From positions 1 through 21,418 of the forward strand of contig DATDSR010000053.1 of NCBI GenBank assembly GCA_036517855.1: a stretch of DNA of 21,418 nt. The letters run 5' to 3'. Origin of the DNA: DATDSR01 sp036517855 (GTDB taxonomy: Bacteria > Patescibacteriota > Minisyncoccia > Phycocordibacterales > DATDSR01). A program made the translations under genes and the position numbers. How positions within the stretch are numbered: the stretch's first letter is position 1; each line of letters starts with the position of its first letter. Below, piece after piece: positions 12,512-20,508 of the stretch. The notes below the pieces were generated by a model. That model saw only the letters and a list, made by a program, of their open reading frames with translations. It was not told the origin of the DNA and did not search any database.

Positions 12512-13177
12512 ATGAAGTGGCGAATCATGACCCTTGTTTTCTTTATCGGCCTCATATTGCTTGGCTGGTACTACATTGATTGGAGTGCCTACATTGCCGA
12601 CCCCGAGTTAATCCGCGACGCCATCTCAACCCACAAATATTGGACGCCGGTTGTATTCCTCGTGGTGCAAATTATCGGCGAGCTTATGCTTGTGCCGGGC
12701 ACGCCCTTCACCATCGCTGGTGGGTTGATGTTTGGTGTCTTTTGGGGGAGTATCTTCTCTCTATTTTGTAGCGTGGTGTCATCGATGCTCATCTTTTGGG
12801 CTATGCGTTACGTGGGTAACTCCTCTATCATTCAGTATTTGCACGACCGATTTGAGATTATGCGCCGCTACAATTTGGCTCTCGAGAATCATGGTTTGCG
12901 CCACGTAATCATTATGCGCGTATTACCTTTCGCACCCAACAACTTCTTGAATATTGGATATGGCTTAACTAAAGTCTCGTCCAAGGATTTCGCCTTGGGT
13001 ACTTTGCTTGGCAATTTACCGAGTACAATCGTACTTTCATACTTTGGCAACTTGGTTGTTACCGCTGATGATTTAAATTATGTGATATTGGCTGTAGCAG
13101 GTATTATACTTGTGTCGTACTTATGGTTTCGTTATGGTGGAGGCGACAAGTTGATATCAGGCGTAAAAAGCATATAA
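12512..13177 (+). CDS. TVP38/TMEM64 (VTT/DedA-like) membrane protein
   Basis: A 221-residue integral membrane protein of the TVP38/TMEM64 (SNARE-associated, DedA-superfamily) group, whose members are linked to lipid scrambling or undecaprenyl/phospholipid transport. Helices are visible at about 4-22, 45-63, 66-98 and 165-210. Family motifs: LMLVPGTPFTIAGGLMFGVFWGSIFSLFCSVVSS (about 58-91), LRHVIIMRVLPFAPNNFLNIGYGLTKVSSKDFALGTLLGNLPSTIV (about 130-176), with the re-entrant loop R-x-x-P-x-x-P-x-x-x-x-N-x-x-G. It is separated from the transglutaminase-VWA gene by 16 bases on the same strand and may be co-transcribed, but whether it is functionally linked is not shown. Confidence 0.88.
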   Translation: MKWRIMTLVFFIGLILLGWYYIDWSAYIADPELIRDAISTHKYWTPVVFLVVQIIGELMLVPGTPFTIAGGLMFGVFWGSIFSLFCSVVSSMLIFWAMRYVGNSSIIQYLHDRFEIMRRYNLALENHGLRHVIIMRVLPFAPNNFLNIGYGLTKVSSKDFALGTLLGNLPSTIVLSYFGNLVVTADDLNYVILAVAGIILVSYLWFRYGGGDKLISGVKSI

Positions 13178-13193
13178 CCGCAAGTGCCAATAT

Positions 13194-15977
13194 ATGAAAG
13201 AAGATAAACCAGCAGGTGAGATAGAACAGCAGAGGCTTGCCGAACACGTACTTGGGTGGACTATTGTGTACTCAAACGATACTAACGCCCCAAGATTAAA
13301 AATCGATCACAATAAAAATATTGTTGAGGTGAGCACGCTACGCGCACCTGACAGAAAAGAAATGTACCGTCTTGGCGCACTTGCCGCGGCGCGTGAGGTG
13401 GCAACCATTGAGGCATTCCGCGGGAGCGATCCAAAAGAAGTGACACAGATGTTTGCTGATAATCCACCTTTTGTCAATGAACTGCTGCGTTTGACAGGCG
13501 CTCGCGTGCTTAGAGAGCGCGATCCGGATGCGGCAGAGCGTATCGCTCTGGAATCGCCGAACACAGGGAGTCTCGTGGCAGAATTTAAAGCTGCATGCGC
13601 AGAGTTTGTCGCAACAGGAGCCTTCCCGAAGATGACGGAACCAGTCCAGGTGGCGCTTGAAACACTACCTACGTCACCTAAGTCTGGAGAGCATCTCCTT
13701 ACCGCCTTTACAAACGGCAATGTTGCTCTTTCGCGTAAGCGCGATTATTTTAATCGGTTTTTTGCGCCTGCTCTAGAAAGACTTCGAGAGATTGATGCTA
13801 ATCTGCGTGCTACAGATTCAGAAAACTTTCAACCTTCAACCGACGACTCTCCAGAGGGACCAGAAATTCTTGAAGAGGACATAGAGCAACGCGTTGAACC
13901 CTTTATAGGTGGGTATTTCAGAGAAAAGGTGTTGGATGGTGTTGATTGGGATGCCATGCGTGTTGTATCTAGCGGTGCTAACTCGGAGCGTTTACAAGCA
14001 CCAGATGAAGAGCGCGACCCGGCCACCGTAGCAAACCAACATATTTTCTCTGGGAGAAACGGCGCCCGTTCGACAGAAGAAGAGTTGACAATACCCCTGC
14101 GTGCAGACAGTTTAGTTTTACCCGAGACACTTTCAAAAGGATTCGCAATTCGCCAAACTTCAAATGGTGTTCATACGATTGAGTGGGCAGGTGAAGGCGC
14201 TCCACCAAATGATTACAAATTTTCATTTGCTCGCGTTGACGCTCCTACCGCGTGGCAATTTGCGCCGCCAACTGAAGGCGAACAAGGGATACCAGATGCT
14301 GTAGTAGCCACGCTCAAAGAGGAGACCCGTGCTTTCCTAGAAGAACTTCGTGTCGCGCGCGTTACCGATGAAGCTCGCGCACGCCAAGTCGCTCTGCGTG
14401 TGCAGAAGAATATTGAATATGTAAACGATAGCGCGGTTGGTATCGCTCTCTCCGCGGCGGGTGATCAATATTTTGCCGAATTAGAGAAAAGGAAAAAGGG
14501 GGACTGCGATGTTGCCAACTTCTACGCTTTGGCCCAGTTACGCACGCTTGCGATACCTTGCCGCATGGTCACGGGTTATCATATTTCGCGCGACAAGCGT
14601 TTTGCCTTCGCGGCACTCGCCGGCACAAAGCACGCGTGGCTTGAATGGTGGGATGAGTCAAAAGGTTTGTGGGAGCGTATTGATGCCACGCCACCCAAGC
14701 CACCTGGCAAAAATGAGGAAGAGAAAGATGAAGATAAAAAAAGCGGAACGGGTGGCACAGAGATGACCATTGGCAATGGAGATAATGAGTCTATACCAGA
14801 TCAAGGAGAATCAGACGATGACCCGTGGGGTGTGCCGTTTGGTGATGAGGAAATTGCGCGCTTGGGCGAAAGGCTTGAAGAGATTACCACTAGCGATAGT
14901 GGCGAGTCTGGTGGGAGCGCAGAGCGAATCAAGCAGATATTTGAGGATCTCTACGGTGTACCCCGCGATAAGTGGGATGCCGTGCGTAAGTTTGCCGAAG
15001 CGGTTTCGCGCGAGCGCATCTCGCGTGAAGCAACCATTGATAAGAGCGCTGACTCGACTGTTGCCCTAGAGTGGAAGCGCATTTTGGACCTTCTCCTTGT
15101 CGCGTATCGCTTACCCACGAGAGTGCAACGTGTTATGGGACGCGAGAGTGCCGGCGGCGTGCTCACTGACCCGGTGTCCGCGGGCACCGATGTGTTGCTT
15201 GGCACTGATGATCCGTATGGTTATGAGAAGACGAACAAGCGCGAGAGGGTAGAGAAATTGCCAGTCCGCTTCTCCAACGACTTCCTCCTTGATGTTACCG
15301 CGTCTATGCAAGCGACAAGTAACGACGGTAAGTCATTACTCGAGCTTGAGCGTCAGTTTGTCGTCTCTTCGCTCTATGAAGGCTACAAGTTGAACGAAAA
15401 TATAAAGCAACATGCTGTGACCCTACGCAAAACGCCGGTAATCACGAATCACGTGCTCTCGATACATGGTGGCGATACTTGGCGCGAAATTCTTGAGACC
15501 GGCCCTATGTCTTTGAAGAGACTCGCGAGCGTCTATGATATTTTTAGTAAGCCGGTGGCCGGGGCCGGGGCCATGGCAGAGGCAGTGGAAGCTTATGCCA
15601 AAACACTTGAATCTGATCTTGCGACAGTAACCGCGCTTGAAGATGGCGAAATGGTTAAGACTTTAACCATTATCACCGATGGGAATCTTTGGTGCAGTGC
15701 CTGTGGCGAAGAGTCATGTAGTTACGAACTTCACGGAGCGTCGCTCGCACGCGTAGAGAAGGCACTTAAAATTGTCCGCAAGCGCGGAGTTATTGTAAAT
15801 GTTATTGGGTTTACCGAACAGTCTAGACCTGTTGCGAAATTGTTTGCCGTTGGGGGCGACCCGGTGGCCGCCGTTGTGGTTGAGGATCTAGCGGGGGCAC
15901 TGGTAGCCCACCAAACCCAAGTTATTAGGGCAATGAAACCGGCGATTGTGGCCGCCCATAAACGTGGTAATATATAG
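13194..15977 (+). CDS. Transglutaminase-like and VWA domain protein
   Basis: A 927-residue protein with no clear signal peptide or membrane segment. Residues 1-330 are unrecognised. A transglutaminase-like (cysteine protease fold) domain covers about 380-505, with the full triad: C438 in KKGDCDVANFYALAQL, H480 in GTKHAWLEWW and D497 in ERIDATP. A polar linker rich in Lys, Glu, Asp and Gly (about 503-545) follows. A VWA domain covers about 690-915, with metal-site residues D700-x-T702-x-S704 (LLDVTAS) and T828-D829-G830. A short insert right after the last has C-x2-C-x4-C (WCSACGEESC). VWA proteins commonly partner MoxR ATPases, and the next gene, starting five bases after this stop, is one. 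The metal motif has Thr for the usual second Ser. Confidence 0.85.
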   Translation: MKEDKPAGEIEQQRLAEHVLGWTIVYSNDTNAPRLKIDHNKNIVEVSTLRAPDRKEMYRLGALAAAREVATIEAFRGSDPKEVTQMFADNPPFVNELLRLTGARVLRERDPDAAERIALESPNTGSLVAEFKAACAEFVATGAFPKMTEPVQVALETLPTSPKSGEHLLTAFTNGNVALSRKRDYFNRFFAPALERLREIDANLRATDSENFQPSTDDSPEGPEILEEDIEQRVEPFIGGYFREKVLDGVDWDAMRVVSSGANSERLQAPDEERDPATVANQHIFSGRNGARSTEEELTIPLRADSLVLPETLSKGFAIRQTSNGVHTIEWAGEGAPPNDYKFSFARVDAPTAWQFAPPTEGEQGIPDAVVATLKEETRAFLEELRVARVTDEARARQVALRVQKNIEYVNDSAVGIALSAAGDQYFAELEKRKKGDCDVANFYALAQLRTLAIPCRMVTGYHISRDKRFAFAALAGTKHAWLEWWDESKGLWERIDATPPKPPGKNEEEKDEDKKSGTGGTEMTIGNGDNESIPDQGESDDDPWGVPFGDEEIARLGERLEEITTSDSGESGGSAERIKQIFEDLYGVPRDKWDAVRKFAEAVSRERISREATIDKSADSTVALEWKRILDLLLVAYRLPTRVQRVMGRESAGGVLTDPVSAGTDVLLGTDDPYGYEKTNKRERVEKLPVRFSNDFLLDVTASMQATSNDGKSLLELERQFVVSSLYEGYKLNENIKQHAVTLRKTPVITNHVLSIHGGDTWREILETGPMSLKRLASVYDIFSKPVAGAGAMAEAVEAYAKTLESDLATVTALEDGEMVKTLTIITDGNLWCSACGEESCSYELHGASLARVEKALKIVRKRGVIVNVIGFTEQSRPVAKLFAVGGDPVAAVVVEDLAGALVAHQTQVIRAMKPAIVAAHKRGNI

Positions 15978-15982
15978 ACATT

Positions 15983-18739
15983 GTGTCTGAAGAAGGGCCT
16001 AAAGTTTCGTCAGAAGAAGGGGTAGAACACGCGTATATTGCGCGCCCAATTCGTGACCGCTTCGTCACGCTTATCCCAGGTGTTATTTGGTCTAATCATA
16101 AAATTAACCAAGAGGCTAATCAGACAGAAGAGAACGGCCCCTCTTTACCTAAAGAGGCCGTGGCGACATCCTTAGATGTCCGCTTACTAGAACTCTATGC
16201 GCTTGCCCAGGAGTACTCTATGGAACCGGGGAATGTAAGTACGGCCACTCGCTCGAGACAAATCGATGCTCTTGCTGACTTAAACAAGACTCCAGACAAT
16301 AAATATCTAGAGGAATTACAGACATTATTTGAGCAAGATGTAGACGAAAATACCGCACAGCCTGAAGGCAAAACGCTTGGTAAAATTGTAAGCGAACGGC
16401 GCGAAAGTTTGAAGGTTGCTATGCTTAATCTCCTCGCCGATTCAGAACTACGTGAGCGATATGAGGCGGAGGTTGCAAGCGAGAAGGCGATTCATCGTTC
16501 GACCACGAAGAAGGGACTTATGGGGGAAGTACTCGAAATGCGCGCACTCCAAGGTCGCTTGCAAAGTGCAAGGCGGCGGATTCGAGTAGATGAATTACTA
16601 GCTCGCGAAGAGGTTGGAGGTGTATCGCGGCCTAAAGCGCCGGGCAGAACACCGATGGCTGTCGCCAACCTCGACCGTGGTATTACGCTTGCCCAAGCGA
16701 AAGAAGCGAAAACAATTTCGAAGCTTTCCGCACCCGAACGAGGGTTGTTGGCAACCGAGGCACTACTTAAAGGTAAGCGCGAACTTGAGACGAGTGGCTT
16801 CGCCATGACGCCATCACGCGAGAGACTTGTCACCGAAATTGCCGACCTGACAGCCCAGGGATTCCGTGTATTTATGGGCGGTCCCACTGGCACTGGCAAA
16901 ACAGCTTTGGCCATCTTTGCCCTCAAAGAACTTGCGGACGGATCTTACTCGTGGATTACTTGGACAGGTGAAACAAGTGTGCGTGATATCTTCGGCTCTC
17001 CAAAGTTAACTCAAACAAGCGAAGGGAAATTTGAGAGTAGTATGACTAAAGGTCCAATGACTCGCGCGGTTATAGGAGAGAAGCGAGGGGTTCTGAACGA
17101 AGAGATTACCGCCGGTCAAACCAATGTACAAATGAGTATGAAGACAATTTGGTCGTCGCGACCGGGGGATCAAATTAATTTGCCCGGTTTCAACGGCACC
17201 GAGTTTACAAAGGCCCAAGTCATCGAGCTCGCCACCGGCAACCTAAAGGGCAAGCGCCACCAAGAGCGCGAATCTATGGATCCGGCCATTGCTCGCGAGT
17301 TCAAGGCTCTGGAGGTGCCGTTTATCCCGGCAGGCGAGATGCGCGATATTATTTTGATGGATATCATTGACCGCTCTGGAGTGATGCCTATTTCGAAGAC
17401 CGAGATAGGGATGATTGAGCAGTTTTGCAAAGCCGCCGAATTTTCACAGATGGCGTATCTCGAGGAGATTCCAAGCGAAATTAAGCAAAGTGATTTGTAC
17501 AAGATTATTTCACCGGCCGGGCAGGACGTCGCCCTTTCGAGTGTCTTTTTCGATACCGGTACTGTCAGAGACCTTTTCAAAGGTTGGCGAGCATCCGGCC
17601 GACCGCTTGCCATCTATCTGCAAGAGGGCCTGCACCGATTCATAGATGCCAATCCGCACTTCAGCGAGTTGAAGGTAGAGCGCGAAGTGCTCAAGAATAT
17701 CTTGCGCGCTTATGGCTTCGCTGTGGGCTCGGCAAAGCCAGAGAACTTTTTCACTCCGGTTGGCACTCACAAACTCGCCGGTGAGCACCCATACTTGCGT
17801 CCATCCGAGCTCGGCTTCCTCATCCCGGGCGCACCCCCAAGCGAGGAGGATGAATTTAGTGCTGACAAATTGCTTGACTACGAAGCTAAAGAAATAAATC
17901 TTGGCCAACAAGTATTGACCCCCGGCCAAATAATAACCAAAGGTGGCGTTAGAATGGTCTTTAAGGGTATAAATAAAATAGATGGAACCCCCTTTTTCGA
18001 AGAGGTTGTTTCCCCCGAACGCCCGAGCCTCACCTTCACTGCCCAATACCGCTACCAAGACCAGCAAGGCAAGCAAATTGAAGAGGAGGCAGAATTTAAC
18101 CTCGACCGCTCGCTCGCCAAGTGGCAAGCCTTCTACACTAAGCACAAGATAGACCTACCACCTGACTTTGAAGAGACAATGTCTGACATCTGGTCGCGCA
18201 ACGAGGAGGCTATGAAGGATGAGGCCGAGAAACTTGGCTTCGACAACGTCCTGATGATACCCGCTGGCTTTACCCCCGCCGCTTTGCACACCCCGATGTC
18301 CGCCGGATACAACGCCACCCATCAAGGCGACAACTTCAAAGTCGGAGGCTCCTTCCAAGGTGTCAAGGAGAGCAATCAGGCCCGCATCATCCTCCTACAC
18401 AAGAAGAATGCTAGAAACTTATACAACGACCCCACCACCCTGCCCATCCTCAAAGCTACCCTCTCCAAAACAACCCAAGAGCTTTTCGATGCCGGCGAGA
18501 GACTTACTCTCTCCGACTACCTCCTCTACCAACGGGCCTACTTCGAAGAATCAGGCCAGCATTTAGACGAAAGTGGTTGGACATGGCTCCCCGGCTCCAC
18601 CGTGCCTAATCCGGGAGGCGGTCTTCGCTTCGTGAGCGCGGACTGGGATCCCGTCGGCGGCCTGCTCGATGTGCACGCGGATGACCCCGCGGTCTCGGTC
18701 TCGAACTTGGGTTGCCGCCTCTCCCGCTTGTTCCTTTAA
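15983..18739 (+). CDS. MoxR-like AAA+ ATPase with C-terminal DGR variable domain
   Basis: A 918-residue protein starting at GTG 15983, five bases after the upstream stop. Residues 1-270 are helical and unrecognised. The AAA+ domain lies at about 280-520: Walker A GGPTGTGKT (299-307), Walker B GVLNEE (369-374) with Asn in place of the usual Asp before Glu, sensor-1-like ATGN, and DPAIAREF near the expected Arg finger. This resembles MoxR/RavA ATPases. Residues about 620-730 contain the segment duplicated at the window end. The C-terminal 150 residues form a C-type-lectin-like (formylglycine-generating-enzyme-related) fold, ending in SGWTWLPGSTV, GGGLRF and LGCRLSR. Residues 878-915 are encoded by the variable repeat. 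It is the DGR target. Confidence 0.88.
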   Translation: MSEEGPKVSSEEGVEHAYIARPIRDRFVTLIPGVIWSNHKINQEANQTEENGPSLPKEAVATSLDVRLLELYALAQEYSMEPGNVSTATRSRQIDALADLNKTPDNKYLEELQTLFEQDVDENTAQPEGKTLGKIVSERRESLKVAMLNLLADSELRERYEAEVASEKAIHRSTTKKGLMGEVLEMRALQGRLQSARRRIRVDELLAREEVGGVSRPKAPGRTPMAVANLDRGITLAQAKEAKTISKLSAPERGLLATEALLKGKRELETSGFAMTPSRERLVTEIADLTAQGFRVFMGGPTGTGKTALAIFALKELADGSYSWITWTGETSVRDIFGSPKLTQTSEGKFESSMTKGPMTRAVIGEKRGVLNEEITAGQTNVQMSMKTIWSSRPGDQINLPGFNGTEFTKAQVIELATGNLKGKRHQERESMDPAIAREFKALEVPFIPAGEMRDIILMDIIDRSGVMPISKTEIGMIEQFCKAAEFSQMAYLEEIPSEIKQSDLYKIISPAGQDVALSSVFFDTGTVRDLFKGWRASGRPLAIYLQEGLHRFIDANPHFSELKVEREVLKNILRAYGFAVGSAKPENFFTPVGTHKLAGEHPYLRPSELGFLIPGAPPSEEDEFSADKLLDYEAKEINLGQQVLTPGQIITKGGVRMVFKGINKIDGTPFFEEVVSPERPSLTFTAQYRYQDQQGKQIEEEAEFNLDRSLAKWQAFYTKHKIDLPPDFEETMSDIWSRNEEAMKDEAEKLGFDNVLMIPAGFTPAALHTPMSAGYNATHQGDNFKVGGSFQGVKESNQARIILLHKKNARNLYNDPTTLPILKATLSKTTQELFDAGERLTLSDYLLYQRAYFEESGQHLDESGWTWLPGSTVPNPGGGLRFVSADWDPVGGLLDVHADDPAVSVSNLGCRLSRLFL
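18010..18147 (+). repeat. 138-base direct repeat, copy 1 (inside AAA+ gene)
   Basis: Identical to 21281-21418 at every base, and read in the same frame (SPERPSLTFTAQYRYQDQ onward). It encodes residues about 676-721 of the AAA+ protein, upstream of the lectin-like domain. Zero synonymous differences point to a recent copy, gene conversion or an assembly effect. Confidence 0.97.
18615..18727 (+). repeat. DGR variable repeat (VR)
   Basis: 113 bases aligned without gaps to the template repeat at 18994-19106. Twelve bases differ, every one opposite a template adenine (seven A to G, four A to T, one A to C). A thirteenth A to G lies at the 5' boundary (18614 opposite 18993). The 3' end, from 18700 on, is invariant and GC-rich, as expected for the initiation-of-mutagenic-homing region. 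It encodes GLRFVSADWDPVGG through NLGCRLSR. Confidence 0.97.
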
Positions 18740-18742
18740 CAA
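18728..18742 (+). other. Short hairpin immediately after the VR
   Basis: TTGTT and AACAA pair around CCTTT, directly after the last VR base and overlapping the stop codon. Some DGRs need a hairpin or cruciform a few bases downstream of the VR for efficient homing. This stem is short and AT-rich, so the match is positional only. Confidence 0.3.
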
Positions 18743-18801
18743 AGAGGTAGCTTGTATATTTTACTTTTCAACTTCTTTTTGATTTAATCTTTGTATCTCC
18801 C

Positions 18802-19106
18802 GCTTGGCTAGTACAACCACACAATGGTTTGCCAAGCACGATAGGGACAACTAAGACACTCCGCGCTTGCCGGCGGAGGTAAGTTGCCCGAGTCGTTAAG
18901 AACAAGGAACAGCAGTCTTGCCCTAGGGTTTAGGCACCCTGATAAAGTGTGAACGGTTTCCCCGGTTGCAATGGACAGGGCAAGGCTACAAGAGAGGCGG
19001 TCTTCGCTTCGTGAACGCGAACTGGAATCCCGACGACGGCCAGCTCGATGTGAACGCGAATGACCCCGCGAACTCGAACTCGAACTTGGGTTGCCGCCTC
19101 TCCCGC
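18802..19106 (+). ncRNA. DGR template RNA with structured 5' region
   Basis: The 384-base gap between the AAA+ gene and the avd gene has no coding frame. Three strong hairpins come in a row. The first is GCTTGGC/GCCAAGC (18802-18808 with 18831-18837) with inner AACCA/TGGTT. The second is GGG-a-CAACT/AGTTGCCC (18844-18889) with inner CTCCGC/GCGGAG. The third is an 11-bp stem, 18914-18924 with 18977-18987, enclosing two smaller hairpins. The template repeat starts within seven bases of the third. A transcript containing TR and flanks is the template for DGR reverse transcription, and flanking structure is known to bind the RT-Avd complex. The transcript ends given here are estimates. Confidence 0.7.
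18994..19106 (+). repeat. DGR template repeat (TR)
   Basis: A 113-base non-coding copy of the variable repeat, 379 bases downstream of it on the same strand. It has 22 adenines, concentrated in AAC and AAT triplets in the target's reading frame. Those triplets can be mutated at two positions without creating a stop codon, a classic DGR design. Twelve of the 22 differ in the VR and none of the 91 other bases do. Similarity ends at 19106. Confidence 0.97.
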
Positions 19107-19123
19107 CGTTCCCTGACCGCTTT

Positions 19124-19495
19124 CTAGACGTTGTTCTTTGAGTATTTAATCCAGCCTTGTGTCATCTTGCCCGCCTCCTGCAAATGCGTTTGGATTTCAA
19201 GATAGGTCGGAGTCTTGATTAGCTCCATATTAAGAGCTATCCGCACAAGCAGTTTGGTAATTTCGATTTTGGCGTTCACCTTGATTAGCTTGCTTGGCCT
19301 ATCGTATTTGTTGGCACTGTTTGCCTCCACCACTAGTTCGCAAGCCTCGAGCACAGCCCTCTGCATAGCCTCGCCAAGTGAGTAGCGCTCAAATTTGGGC
19401 AATGTTAGTATTAACTTGTGGACGCAGTGGTAGATTACGAATAGTTTGGCTATGAGTGGTATCTCAAGTTTCTCAAAATCTTTATGAACTTCCAT
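19124..19495 (-). CDS. avd: DGR accessory protein Avd (four-helix bundle)
   Basis: A 123-residue basic helical protein of the bacterial Avd/23S-IVP superfamily. Avd forms a pentameric barrel that binds DGR RT and the template RNA and is required for mutagenic homing in studied systems. Family features: LPKFERYSLGEAMQRAVLEACELVVEANSA (about 32-61), where P-K-x-x-R-Y-x-L-G is diagnostic; the middle helix IKVNAKIEITKLLVRIALNMELI (about 71-93); and the C-terminal EAGKMTQGWIKY (about 107-118), matching the family's G-K-x-x-G-G-W end. It lies between TR and RT as usual but on the opposite strand. Its start codon region overlaps that of the RT by 12 bases. Confidence 0.88.
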   Translation of the reverse strand: MEVHKDFEKLEIPLIAKLFVIYHCVHKLILTLPKFERYSLGEAMQRAVLEACELVVEANSANKYDRPSKLIKVNAKIEITKLLVRIALNMELIKTPTYLEIQTHLQEAGKMTQGWIKYSKNNV

Positions 19496-20431
19496 ACAAG
19501 TTATGAGTATTTGTGTAATTTTGATAACATCTTTTTAGCTTGGCAAAGGGTAAAATCAGGTAAATCCGAGAGAAAAGATATACTTACGTTTGAGCGACAT
19601 CTTGAGGATAATCTACTTGATTTGCACAGCGTGCTAGTCTCTAGGGAGTACGAACACGGCGGGTATCAATATATGCAAGTCTTCGACGGCAAGAAGCGCG
19701 ATATTTATAAGTCGGGTGTGCGCGACAAAGTAGTTGATCAGCTCGTGAGTAGGTATATCGACAGGTTGTGCCGCGCGGACTTCATAGCCGACACTTATGC
19801 CTCAATCCCGGGCAGAGGTTTGCACAAGGCGGTTGAATCTGTGAGGTATTTTTGCAAACTCTCTTCAGACGGCGGCCACAGGCCTTGCTTCGTTCTTAAG
19901 GGTGATGTGCGCAGTTACTTCGCCTCTATTGACCACGAAATATTGTTAGACCAATTGCGCTTGCGTGTTTCAGATGAGAATATCCTAAATTTACTCAAAA
20001 CAATTATTAAGAGCTTTGAGCCGGGCTTGCCTCTTGGTAACGTAGCAAGCCAGATATTGGCAAACATTTATTTGCATCCATTCGATTTGTTTGTTAAGAA
20101 GTTACTACGCCAGAGATATTACGCCAGATACAACGATGACTTTGTGGTAATTTCAGAATCAAGAGATGAATTGGCGAAGGTGTCACCTATGATTCAAGAG
20201 TGGCTGTGGTTGGAACTCAAACTTTGTGTGCCAGACAATAAAATCACAATAAGCAAGTTCTGCGCTGGCTTTGAATTCTTGGGGTATAAGATTTTGCCAC
20301 AGGCGATGCTCTTGCGGGGTACGACCAAGGCCAAGGTGTACGCCAACTTCTCTGAACGGAATAAAACCTCGTATCTAGGACTGCTTGCTCACGCGGATAC
20401 ATACAATTTAAGACAAAAACTCTATGCCTGA
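19484..20431 (+). CDS. DGR reverse transcriptase
   Basis: A 315-residue group II-intron-like reverse transcriptase of the DGR clade. Motifs: RDKVVDQLVSRYIDRLC (about 80-96), DTYASIPGRGLHKAVE (about 103-118), motif A LKGDVRSYFASIDHEIL with catalytic D141, and the DGR-specific motif 4 GLPLGNVASQILANIYL (181-197), where other RTs have QGxxxSP. The YNDD box is at 216-219 (RYNDDFVV), and GFEFLGYKI is at about 263-271. Catalytic Asp residues are intact, so it is predicted active. It copies the TR RNA with adenine-specific errors and feeds the cDNA into the VR. ATG 19484 is taken as the start; TTG 19508 is an alternative that would shorten the overlap with avd. Confidence 0.95.
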   Translation: MNFHTSYEYLCNFDNIFLAWQRVKSGKSERKDILTFERHLEDNLLDLHSVLVSREYEHGGYQYMQVFDGKKRDIYKSGVRDKVVDQLVSRYIDRLCRADFIADTYASIPGRGLHKAVESVRYFCKLSSDGGHRPCFVLKGDVRSYFASIDHEILLDQLRLRVSDENILNLLKTIIKSFEPGLPLGNVASQILANIYLHPFDLFVKKLLRQRYYARYNDDFVVISESRDELAKVSPMIQEWLWLELKLCVPDNKITISKFCAGFEFLGYKILPQAMLLRGTTKAKVYANFSERNKTSYLGLLAHADTYNLRQKLYA

Positions 20432-20467
20432 AAGTGAAGAAACAAAGATGGAAGGAGAGCGGAGTGC

Positions 20468-20496
20468 TTGCGCGAGAGTGTTTTGTGGTGTATACT
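20468..20496 (+). promoter_or_regulatory. Putative mntA-hepT promoter
   Basis: TTGCGC (20468-20473), 17 bases, TATACT (20491-20496), 12 bases before ATG 20509. The -35 is weak and the -10 good. The predicted leader is about six bases. Confidence 0.5.
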
Positions 20497-20508
20497 TCTA
20501 AAATAAAT

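Noticed and set aside
18802..18990. CRISPR array or IS remnant between VR and TR
   Set aside because: There are no regularly spaced direct repeats and no transposase frame; the inverted repeats are distinct hairpins.
18994..19106. TR-VR pair as an ordinary duplicated gene end
   Set aside because: Differences occur only at template adenines and the TR copy is non-coding, next to a DGR RT and Avd; ordinary divergence would not be base-specific.
19484..20431. Group II intron or retron reverse transcriptase
   Set aside because: There is no maturase or endonuclease domain and no intron RNA domain V. The motif GLPLGNVASQ and the adjacent TR, VR and Avd identify a DGR RT.
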